Shown one piece after another: positions 1 to 7,138 of a stretch of 8,035 nt of DNA. Both the position numbers and the translations under genes were made by a program. Every line of letters begins with the position of its first letter. Positions within the stretch are counted from its first letter, which is position 1. Origin of the DNA: Bryobacterales bacterium (lineage in GTDB: Bacteria; Acidobacteriota; Terriglobia; Bryobacterales; Bryobacteraceae); the NCBI GenBank assembly GCA_003132865.1, contig PKYZ01000431.1:12791-20825 (forward strand), given 5' to 3'. The notes beneath the pieces are model-generated. The model saw only the letters and a list, made by a program, of their open reading frames with translations. It had not been told where the DNA came from and searched no databases.

Positions 1-2
1 TC

Positions 3-776
3 TGGCGCGGAGACGCTATCGATGGGCGGGCTCTCTCTGCGCTCGTCCAGCAGATGGCGCCGGACATCCGCATCCGTTTCCGCGGACAGCAGCCGCCCAG
101 CCGGACCGAGCGCACTATCGAACCCGTCTCGATCGCGAACAGCTTCAACGCCGGTTTGACGGAGAAGACCCTCGGCGTGGATCTGACCGCGATGAACAGC
201 GGCACCGCCTCGCTCGGTAATATACGGTTCGATCTCTCCGGCAAAGGGAACAAGTCGGTCGTTGTCGTGGGTACCGACGGCACGGGCAAGACTGGACTGC
301 CGAAAGAGTCCGGTGACATCCCGATCGGCATCGACGCCACCAGCCTGATTTTCCTCCACGCCGTTGCGCGCCCGGCGACAAACAAGGAATCCTTCCGGCT
401 GATCTACGACCAGGAGGACACGGCCGACCTGCTGGGTTGGTATGAGGTCGTTTACGCCGATGGCTTCGTCACGACTATCCCCATCCGCTACGGCGTGAAT
501 ATTCAGGAGTGGAACTGGGCTGCACGCACCTCGGCCAGGGACTACTGCTACGCCGCGGACCCCGTTGCGCTGGGTGGCGTCGGCGACAAGGCCGTGACCT
601 TCTTTGCCTTCGAATGGACAAACCCACGCCTGGGACAGACCATCGCAAGCGTACGCCTCAAGGGCACCACCGGTTTCCGCGGCGGCGATGCCGACTTTAT
701 CAACGGCCTCGGCCCCGTAATACCAAATAACGCTGTCTACCTGAAGGCCATCAGCGCCGTGAGGAAGCGCGGCTGA
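3..776 (+). CDS. C-terminal part of a glycoside-hydrolase-like secreted protein (5' end outside window)
   Basis: The reading frame is already open at base 3, so the gene starts to the left of the window. The ATG at 54 is internal to this frame and need not be the start. The visible 258 residues have the alternating hydrophobic/polar pattern of beta-sandwich domains. They carry the segments LGWYEVVYADG, IPIRYGVNIQEW and FFAFEWTNPRLG. Such segments are typical of the C-terminal accessory domains of large glycoside hydrolases in Acidobacteria, Verrucomicrobia and Planctomycetes. That link is from memory of the family, not from a search. No catalytic residues can be assigned because the catalytic part would be upstream. 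The protein would act on polysaccharide outside the cytoplasm, but no signal peptide is in view. The natural-looking end (AISAVRKRG, stop TGA 774-776) suggests the 3' end is intact. It abuts a broken epimerase gene. Confidence 0.6.
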   Translation, partial: WRGDAIDGRALSALVQQMAPDIRIRFRGQQPPSRTERTIEPVSIANSFNAGLTEKTLGVDLTAMNSGTASLGNIRFDLSGKGNKSVVVVGTDGTGKTGLPKESGDIPIGIDATSLIFLHAVARPATNKESFRLIYDQEDTADLLGWYEVVYADGFVTTIPIRYGVNIQEWNWAARTSARDYCYAADPVALGGVGDKAVTFFAFEWTNPRLGQTIASVRLKGTTGFRGGDADFINGLGPVIPNNAVYLKAISAVRKRG

Positions 777-778
777 GG

Positions 779-1266
779 AGGCCCCGCTTCATCTGGGCGA
801 TCAGACCATCCTGCCGCTGCTGAAGAAAATTGCTGCCAGCAGCGGCTGGATGTGGATCGATCACGCTCGCGCCATTACCTCGACGACGCACATCGACAAT
901 TTGGTTGATGCCATCGAACTCGCCCTGACCAAAGGCCAGCCCGGCGAAGCCTACTTAATCTTGGAAGACGGCGAGCGTTCCATGAAGGCGATGCAATCGG
1001 GCTTGGCGGCCAGCGTGGGTGTCGTCCTGCCGGACCGCTCCATCCCCTACTGGCTCGCCGACACGATTGCGGCGGTGTCGGAGGGCGCATGGCGGCTGTT
1101 CCGTCTGTCGGGCGATCCGCCCCTCACCCGGCACGCCGCCATGGTCATGGCCCGAGACTGCACCTTGCTCGGCCCGAAGGCCAAGAGCGAACTCGGGTAT
1201 CGGCCACGAGTTAGCGTGGGGGAGGGATTGGCCGCCCTGAAGGATGAAACGAAGCGTGGAAGGTGA
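779..1266 (+). pseudogene. 5'-truncated, frameshifted NAD-dependent epimerase/dehydratase (extended SDR)
   Basis: The frame containing ATG 850 reads back to about 763 and gives the C-terminal half of an extended short-chain dehydrogenase (3-beta-HSD/epimerase type). Recognisable segments are TILPLL, WMWIDHARAITSTTHIDNLVDA, GEAYLILEDGE and the terminal KAKSELGYRPRVSVGEGLAAL. The N-terminal Rossmann half with the GxxGxxG NAD-binding loop and the YxxxK catalytic motif is absent. Upstream sequence belongs to a different gene. The next family motif, RPRFIWG, can be read as RPRFIW at 779-796 in another frame, and the frame then changes at the GGG run 795-797. Adding one G there restores W-G-D-Q-T. 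The gene is therefore both truncated and frameshifted and cannot make an active oxidoreductase. A short peptide from ATG 850 (138 residues, stop 1264-1266) could still be translated, but I would not expect it to function. Confidence 0.75.
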
Positions 1267-1527
1267 ATCCGGGCGTGACGCGCACATTCTCGCCAGCGCG
1301 CCCTCGCTGGAAGCAGCACCCCAGCGTTCAGCAGGAACGCCGCACGGAATTGGCGCAACGCCGTGGGGAACGAAATCCGCCACCCGTCGCGCCAGGTTCG
1401 CCCACGTTTGCGCCGGCGGCGCTCCCGCGACCGGTGTTGCCAGCGGTGCCAACGGGCGCGCCACAAAGCCAACGTCACAGGGGCCAGGCGTGGTTCGCGG
1501 GACCGCTACCGATATGGGGGAACGACG

Positions 1528-1559
1528 CCCTTCAAAAGGGACCCGGCCTATATGGGCCG
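1528..1559. repeat. Two adjacent short hairpins, possible weak bidirectional terminator
   Basis: CCCTT (1528-1532) pairs with AAGGG (1536-1540) around a CAA loop. Immediately after it, CGGCC (1544-1548) pairs with GGCCG (1555-1559) around a six-base loop. They lie about 80-110 bases beyond the stop of the minus-strand helicase gene and about 260 beyond the stop of the plus-strand epimerase remnant. Transcripts from both sides would therefore run into them. Neither is followed by a T-run on either strand, so they are not classical intrinsic terminators. Five-base stems are also expected by chance in G+C-rich DNA. Confidence 0.25.
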
Positions 1560-1604
1560 CGAGGGAAGCCCCCGGCTGACCTCTGGTTCAAAGGTTGCCT
1601 TAAG

Positions 1605-1624
1605 ACTGCGGTGTACTGCGGTGG
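1605..1624. repeat. Short tandem direct repeat (2 x 10 bp)
   Basis: ACTGCGGTGT at 1605-1614 is followed directly by ACTGCGGTGG at 1615-1624, with one mismatch in the last base. It sits 14 bases from the stop codon of the minus-strand helicase gene. It may be a small slippage duplication. I see no sign that it is an attachment site or target-site duplication, since no second distant copy was noticed. Confidence 0.3.
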
Positions 1625-1637
1625 TTCAAGCAGACTA

Positions 1638-4397
1638 TCAACTCAGTTCAATCCAGCCAATCAGTTCTGAGGAAAATCCCATACCGTCCGCCACGACGCC
1701 CTGGTGTTGAAGGTCCCGGTAGAGCATGGGCTCCAGATCCGTATTCAGAACCGCAAGGCGCGCATCCAACGTGAGAGATGGCTCCGCCGGCGCGTAGTGG
1801 AAGATTTTCTCGACTGCGCGTTCCAGGTGGGGGAGCCGTTGGCCATCGAGGTCAACAGCCATCGCTTGCACGTTGCCTTTGCGCTCGCCAGCTTTGCCGT
1901 GGCTTTCTACGAACCACAAGGACACCACCCCAGCCGGCGTGTCGTCTGCCTGAACCGCGACGCCGATCGCTTCCGCAGGCACGCGCTTGTAGCGCGCTAG
2001 AAGCTCCTGAGCCAGAGGATGATCCAGACCCATCAACTCCAAATCCTGGCGGTCCTTGGCCAGATCCCTGTCCGTGGTGACATTCAGCTTTCGGCCATCT
2101 GCAAACTCGATCTCGTACACGCTCTTCTCGATAGCTCGGACGCGATGCCCCGACTCCTCCATCGCAGCGCTGAGGAATCGGATCAATCGAGCCAGGCTCG
2201 ACTCCACGTCGGAGAACGGTTTGTAGTCATCCAGGCGGAAGTCATCCAGATCCTGAAACAAATCGAACACTACCCGGCGCGCTTCCTCCGCGTTGCCGAC
2301 CGCCGCCTCCAACTCGAGGCGGGTGCGCTTCAATTCCGGGTCGGAGAGCGCCTCCTGATACAGCCGGTCGTAGTTGAGCCGCTCGGAGAGCTGCCCCAGG
2401 ATCTGGGAGCGTAGATCCTCCGCGACGTTGCCCTGCTCGTCCACTTTGCCCAGGGCGCGGGCGATCTCGTGAAGCTTGTCGTTTAGCAGAAGGAAGATGC
2501 GCCCTTCGATGGTATCCGAAAGAACCAGGTTGTAAACCTGCGCCGTGTGTAGCTGGCCGTAGCGGTGAATCCGGCCAATCCGCTGCTCGAGGTCCATCGG
2601 GTTCCAGGGCAGGTCGAAGTTGAACAGGATGCGCGCAACCTGGAGGTTGATCCCCTCCCGGCCTGCGGCCGTGCAAACCAGCACGCGAGGGCCATCCTTG
2701 GACTTGAAGCGGCGTTCGGCGGCGAGTTTCGCGCCGTGGTCGCCACCGCGCAGCACCACCACACCTTGGCCCGGATATGTCTCTTCAATGGCCTTGCCGA
2801 GGAGGTCAACGGTGCCGAGGTACGTGGCGAAGATAACCACTCTCTCGCTCGCGTCCTTCCGCCACAGAGCGCCAAGCGCATGGAGCAGTTTGTCCACCTT
2901 GGTCTCGGCCCGCTCGGGAAAATCCGTCAGAAGACCCTGTATCCGAAGGCGCTCCTCCGGCAAGGCAAGGCTCACAGCGGATGCGGCCAACTCTTCGCTT
3001 TGCGCGCTTTCGTACTCGATGGAATAGTGGTCAGAGGCCAGGGCCAACTCATCCTCGTCCAGCTTGCGCGCCACACGGACTTTCAAGTCAGCGAGGATCC
3101 GGTCCGCCTGGCTTCGGCCCACCAGGTCCTCTGCCAGCCCGAACTCCTGGTGGATCATGGTCCGCGCTTCCCGGTAGAGTTGCTCACGGCCATCAATGTC
3201 CAGCTTCTGGTCGCACACCATAGCCTCGTGAATGGTGAGCATCAGTAGGCGCCGCCGCAGAGTCCGTCGCACCGCGGCGAAACTCGAAGACGCGATCTTC
3301 TGGAAGATCGTCATCACAAAACCGAGTCCCCGCCCCTTGCTGCCTTGTCGCTTGGCCAGCGCAAAGCCGTCCTCCAGGTACTCGCGGAGCTTTTCGTAAA
3401 ACCGCTGCTCGTCCTGGAACATGACGAACGATTCCGTATGCACCCACCGCCGTGCAAAAAGCGGTGAACCGTCCGACCGGCAGGAATCCGCCTTCGTTCT
3501 GCGGTAGACCACCGCGTTCAGCCTGTGTCGCTCCCGCACCATCTCATCTGCGGAGTTGAACAGCGTGGAGTTCAGCAGTTGGATCAGCATCCAGAAACGG
3601 AAGTGATCCCCCTGGTGAGGAGTCGCTGAGAGCAGGAGCAAATCGCGCGAGTGCGCCTTCAATGCCTCCGCAAGCTTATAGTTCTCCGTTTTCCGGATGC
3701 GGTTTCCACTACGGAATGCCGTCAGATGGTGGGCCTCATCAAACACGACCAGGTCCCACGGCGGGGCATCCTTCAACCGTTGCACGCGCTTGGGCCGCTT
3801 CAGTGTGTCGATACTGGCAATCAGCCGGTCGTGCTTGGCGAACGCGTTTGACTTCCGGTCCGTCACGTCGCCTTCGCTGCCAAACACCTCGAAGTTAAGG
3901 TGGAAAACCTCATTGAGTTCGCGGTGCCAGTTGTTCACCAGGCCGGCCGGCACCACCATCAGAGCGCGCTGCAATTCTCCGCGCGACGCGAGTTCCCGAA
4001 GGATCAGCGCGGTTTCGATGGTTTTCCCGAGTCCCACTTCGTCCGCGATGAGGAAGCGGCGGGGCGAAGTGGTCGCGATGCGGTGGGTTAGGACTACCTG
4101 GTGAGGCAGCAGATCGATCTTTGCGGCGGTAAGAGCCGCAGCCGACTCCATCAACGGCAGCGAGTAAGACACATAGACCAACCACGCCCGGCGCAAGCGT
4201 TCTCGCGTGCCGGCCGCCACGTGACCGAGTATCTTTTCGGCCCGGCCTACGAGCGGCGCCAGTGTGCGCGCCGGAATTTGCTTCTCGCCAACACCGAAGA
4301 ACGCGCGGACATAGCCATCATGCGAAATCTCGACAACGACGCCCTCCCCGAATTCGGGGTGCTGGACTCGTTGGCCGGGAAACAAGGTAGGGCTCAT
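1638..4397 (-). CDS. SNF2/RapA-type helicase (DEAH ATPase) of a methylase-helicase defence-like operon
   Basis: This 919-residue cytoplasmic SNF2-superfamily dsDNA translocase is complete from ATG 4397-4395 to TGA 1640-1638. Residues 7-50 (PGQRVQHPEFGEGVVVEI) look like a small FGxGxV beta-barrel. The first RecA lobe has motif I DEVGLGKTIE (119-128), the DEAH box (220-223) and SATPH (257-261). A long helical insert follows. The second lobe has EGINLQ (581-586) and QRIGRIHRYGQ (605-615), including the arginine-finger region. All key ATPase residues are present. The C-terminal 240 residues include LELMGLDHPLAQELL (about 786-800), a segment shared by RapA-like and defence-associated helicases. 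The role would be ATP-driven movement on DNA with the methylase upstream. It is probably not RNA-polymerase-recycling RapA, judging by the neighbours. The start ATG shares one base with the previous gene's stop (TGATG), and no Shine-Dalgarno sequence is seen before it, so translation is likely coupled. It resembles DISARM DrmD in type, but I do not equate them. Confidence 0.92.
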   Translation of the reverse strand: MSPTLFPGQRVQHPEFGEGVVVEISHDGYVRAFFGVGEKQIPARTLAPLVGRAEKILGHVAAGTRERLRRAWLVYVSYSLPLMESAAALTAAKIDLLPHQVVLTHRIATTSPRRFLIADEVGLGKTIETALILRELASRGELQRALMVVPAGLVNNWHRELNEVFHLNFEVFGSEGDVTDRKSNAFAKHDRLIASIDTLKRPKRVQRLKDAPPWDLVVFDEAHHLTAFRSGNRIRKTENYKLAEALKAHSRDLLLLSATPHQGDHFRFWMLIQLLNSTLFNSADEMVRERHRLNAVVYRRTKADSCRSDGSPLFARRWVHTESFVMFQDEQRFYEKLREYLEDGFALAKRQGSKGRGLGFVMTIFQKIASSSFAAVRRTLRRRLLMLTIHEAMVCDQKLDIDGREQLYREARTMIHQEFGLAEDLVGRSQADRILADLKVRVARKLDEDELALASDHYSIEYESAQSEELAASAVSLALPEERLRIQGLLTDFPERAETKVDKLLHALGALWRKDASERVVIFATYLGTVDLLGKAIEETYPGQGVVVLRGGDHGAKLAAERRFKSKDGPRVLVCTAAGREGINLQVARILFNFDLPWNPMDLEQRIGRIHRYGQLHTAQVYNLVLSDTIEGRIFLLLNDKLHEIARALGKVDEQGNVAEDLRSQILGQLSERLNYDRLYQEALSDPELKRTRLELEAAVGNAEEARRVVFDLFQDLDDFRLDDYKPFSDVESSLARLIRFLSAAMEESGHRVRAIEKSVYEIEFADGRKLNVTTDRDLAKDRQDLELMGLDHPLAQELLARYKRVPAEAIGVAVQADDTPAGVVSLWFVESHGKAGERKGNVQAMAVDLDGQRLPHLERAVEKIFHYAPAEPSLTLDARLAVLNTDLEPMLYRDLQHQGVVADGMGFSSELIGWIELS

Positions 4398-4912
4398 CAG
4401 GAGATCCGCGGGTGGTTGAGTCCGATCCAGGCGGCCCCATCCGGGTCTTGATTCGCTTCGCGACGATCCAGGATCCTTCGAGTATCCGAATCAGCACCAG
4501 CCCAAAGACATCTGCCCACCGGTACCGTTTTGCCGAGGTCGCTGCCGGAACAATGCCATTCGTACTCCTCAGTGGCGCGCGGCATCGCGATCCGCCGCCG
4601 ACCGTCAGGTATCCACAGGATGAGTGCAGCTTGATTCTCGTAGCGGTCCTGGAAACCGACAACGATCCGCCGAAAGTCCTCCTCCAGCCACTGTGTGGCG
4701 TCCTCGGGGCCCAGCGCGTCCAGGCATCCATCCACGCCTGCCACCACCACGGCATTGCCATCCACAGCCGGGAGATCCTCCGGCCACGCGCGCGAAAGCG
4801 CGAACAACTGCCGGACCGAAACCACCTGATCGGGCTGTGCGATTCGTGAAAGGGCTTCCGCTCCCCAGAGGAGGCTCAGGCCACGACGGGACCAGCTTTG
4901 ATCACTCACCAC
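4397..4912 (-). CDS. Small uncharacterised protein between methylase and helicase
   Basis: I do not recognise a named family. The product is about 171 residues, soluble, with no membrane segment, signal peptide or Walker A motif. Visible traits are an alternating beta/alpha pattern and the segments NAVVVAGVDGCLDAL, AALILWIPDGRRRI, ATEEYEW and a conserved-looking C-terminus DGAAWIGLNHPRIS. Repeated Trp residues suggest a compact fold. It is sandwiched between the DUF1156 methylase and the SNF2 helicase and overlaps both, so it is probably a dedicated subunit or adaptor. The start is uncertain. TTG 4921, GTG 4918, GTG 4912 and GTG 4909 are in frame behind an AGGAGG (4928-4923). I chose GTG 4912, with a 10-base spacer. 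GTG 4909 forms a GTGA four-base overlap with the methylase stop and is nearly as good. The stop TGA (4399-4397) shares its A with the helicase ATG. Confidence 0.78.
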   Translation of the reverse strand: MVSDQSWSRRGLSLLWGAEALSRIAQPDQVVSVRQLFALSRAWPEDLPAVDGNAVVVAGVDGCLDALGPEDATQWLEEDFRRIVVGFQDRYENQAALILWIPDGRRRIAMPRATEEYEWHCSGSDLGKTVPVGRCLWAGADSDTRRILDRREANQDPDGAAWIGLNHPRIS

Positions 4913-7123
4913 GCGCACCAACCCTCCTCACCGTCGTCGAAGAACAGTTTCAACTGCTGCGTGACATCCTCGTGCTGGCTCTCCCAAGTTGCGTAGAGTT
5001 GGACAGCGATCACTGCTGCGTCTCGAATTCGCTGCGTTGCGCCGTGCGTTGTGTGCCACTTCAGCAACCGGCCAAGAGCGGGGTGCGGCCGAAAGTTAGT
5101 GTTGCTCAGCGTCTCCATGACATTGACACCGCTTGCTGGGAAGCTCGCACCGATCAGAACCATCGCCTGGTCGTAGTCCGAGGTCAGTCGGCGCCGATGC
5201 TTGCCGTACCACTCCTGGGCAATTTCGAGGGGAGATGTCAGGTGGCAAACCTTTTGCGTCTCCTTGCACCACCCGCGTTCTTCATACTCTTTCGGGTCAA
5301 TGGTGGTCCCTCGTAAGAGCTTCTGCATCTGGTCACGTGGCTGTTGCGTTACAGCGTCGAAGAGGCGCAGAAATTGGCGCGTGAACGGTTCTGCATTCAC
5401 CGGCGGCGGCTCCTTCCCGGCACCGGACTCTTCGTCAATCAACTGGTTAATGCCAATGAGTGCATCGCGAACCGAAAACCCCTTAACTTCGTCAACGTAG
5501 ACCCTTCCGTAGTGACGTGAGAAGTATTCGAGGGCCTTGCCGCGTTTGATCACCTGGAGATCGCCAGCAGGCAGACCCGCTTTGAGATGTAGTTCAAGGA
5601 TGTCCGCAATCTGACGAACTTCCCGGAGCACTTCCCTTCGCATTCGTGCCCAGCTACCTGGCTCCGGATCTGTTGCTCGCTTTCTGCAGACGTGAATGAT
5701 GTCGTATTCCACCTTCTGCGCGCCAAACGTCCCCGGTGTTCCGCCCTCCCCCTTCGTGTCATCAGACCGCACCGGAAATGTGGCCTCCAGATAGAACCCC
5801 GCCTTAAAGAGGCTGTCAAGGACAGCGATCCAAGGCTCATCCTTGTCATGGTGAAAAGTAAAAGCGAGAAGACCACCAGGTTTCAGAATGGCATGCGCCT
5901 GCCGCCAGCAATCGGTTAGGACCTTGGCGTAGAAGTCGTCAGATTCTTTTCCATGGCGGTGCCCGTTCGCAACCGCCTCAACTGCTGTCGGAGGTACCGC
6001 TGCTTTGAAACTGTCAATGTGTGAGCCAAGGGCGAGTTTAAGCCAGGCATATGAGAACCCTGATAGTTCGGAGTATTGCATTATGTCTCCGAAAGGTGGG
6101 TCTGTGATGACCAAATCAAAGCTACTTGGAGACAGATTTCCCAGATCAGTGCTCGATCGGCACTCGGTGCCCAAGACGGGATCACCAGGAAAGACTTTTA
6201 CGCTTTTCGCAGCACCGCATTCGGTCGCCAGCTCCTTCGACAGCGTGGCCAAGTACTCAACGACGACTTGCTCCCACGGTACATCCGACCAACCCATTGC
6301 AGCGAGCAACGCCTCGGTACAGGACCGCCAATTCCCACGACCCAATTCGGCAAACACCGAATTCTCGACGGGTCTGTTGGGCGGCTGGTAGTTGTTCTTA
6401 CTCAGAAATGGAGCCAGTCCATCACGCTGGATGTCCCAAATGCAAAACATGTTGTTGAGTCTGAGGTATTGCTGAAATGCGGCAAGGGCGAGCCCCTTGC
6501 TAGTCGAGTTGCTCCTGTTACTGATTGCAGCCAGGATCTGCGCGAGTGCCAGCATCTGCCTGCTGTTGAAGAAGTCCTTCCAGCGCCGGTATTGATACCG
6601 ATCCAGTGGCGTTCGTACCCGGGTCTCAAGACCCGGTGGCACTTCCTCCTGAGGGTAATAATCTGCAAGGTCCGTAAGTGATCGGCACTCCCACTCCCGG
6701 TGGGCCGCATTCAACTGTCTCTGCTGAAGCCGTGCTGACGCAAAGAAGCGCCCATCGTACGGGCGGCCCTGTGACGAGCACTTGGGGCAGAAACCCTGAA
6801 TCAGATAGGGTGCCACCGGCGCTGATTTCTCGAAACGAGCAATCGTCTTTAGGACATCTTGCGGCGATCCGCAGGCGCCGCAAGCGAAGGTCGCCTTCTT
6901 CGGAACGGTTCCTTCGTCAGTGGTAATTGACATTCCTGTTTCGGGACAAATCACCGTCTTCGGAAGTGGCCCGCGCACCTCCAAGAGTCGAAGGGCCTTC
7001 ATCCGCTCGTCGTACCAAGCGCAGGTCGACTCTGCATCATCCACGACGCTGCCACCAAAGGTCCGGCCGTCAGTGCGAGTCCCTGGAGATCCAACGAGCC
7101 ACTGACGATGTACCAGCAGAGCG
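4906..7123 (-). CDS. DUF1156-type DNA methyltransferase, C-terminal part (catalytic DPPF half) of a frameshift-split gene
   Basis: This is the downstream portion of the methylase whose N-terminal part lies at 7124-8035. It opens with ALLVHRQWLVGSP, which follows on naturally from the N-terminal part after a one-base shift. The frame is open back to 7227, but the residues before 7123 do not look like this family, so no independent start is claimed. In composite numbering (about 1040 residues in view), further Zn-ribbon cysteines are C361, C383/C386 and C414/C417. The amino-methylase catalytic motif ITDPPFGD has D643-F646, followed by SYAWLKLALG and the LKPGGLLAFTFHH strand near 715-727. DPPF indicates methylation of an exocyclic amino group, most likely N6-adenine. 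The target sequence is not predictable. The C-terminus contains helical segments without recognised motifs. The stop TGA 4908-4906 overlaps the small downstream gene. If the frameshift is real, this half alone lacks the SAM-binding motif I and should be inactive. Confidence 0.85.
4922..4929 (-). promoter_or_regulatory. Strong ribosome binding site inside the methylase 3' end
   Basis: The coding strand reads GAGGAGGG, a near-perfect anti-16S match. It encodes Glu-Glu-Gly close to the methylase C-terminus and lies just upstream of the clustered GTG/TTG starts of the small middle gene. It supports real, independent expression of that gene and decides that its start lies between 4921 and 4909. 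Confidence 0.6.
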
Positions 7124-7138
7124 AAAGTCGATCTTTTT
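7124..7138 (-). other. Frameshift site splitting the DUF1156 methylase
   Basis: On the coding strand one base is extra relative to a continuous family-like protein. The change must lie between the A5 run (plus-strand T5 at 7134-7138) and the TTT triplet (plus-strand AAA at 7124-7126). Removing an A gives GRNKRSTFALLV, and removing a T gives GRNKKIDFALLV. The second fits the N-terminal frame better. A short A run is a common place for indels and sequencing error. TTT followed by C also allows tRNA-Phe to slip from TTT to TTC (+1), so recoding cannot be excluded. Confidence 0.75.

Larger units (their letters stand above)
1267..1637. other. Gene-poor stretch between the epimerase remnant and the convergent helicase operon
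   Basis: No family-like protein can be read on either strand. Open frames exist, as expected in G+C-rich DNA, but they are Arg/Pro/Ala-rich and overlap one another (for example plus 1263-1670 and minus 1047-1478). I see no tRNA, rRNA, CRISPR repeat or transposase fragment. The right end holds short inverted and direct repeats, listed separately. The stretch separates a broken plus-strand gene from the 3' end of the minus-strand operon. It could be a degraded remnant at the edge of a transferred segment. Confidence 0.5.

Noticed and set aside
273..296. GTDGTGKT in the left-edge protein resembles a Walker A P-loop.
   Set aside because: It sits in a beta-rich, secreted-type domain with no Walker B or other ATPase motif. 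It is a chance match.
1263..1670. Plus-strand frames of 111-135 residues in the gene-poor stretch, one with a CCQRCQRARH Cys cluster (1363-1710).
   Set aside because: Composition is Arg/Pro-rich, the frames overlap each other and run into the helicase 3' end, and one Cys cluster is not enough to call a zinc-finger gene.
2565..3248. A 227-residue open frame on the plus strand, antisense to the helicase.
   Set aside because: The opposite strand encodes clear SNF2 motifs. The antisense product has no recognisable family features and is a codon-bias shadow.
4624..5316. A 230-residue open frame on the plus strand.
   Set aside because: It crosses the antisense of two genes including their overlap, is rich in Pro/Arg, and has no family signature.
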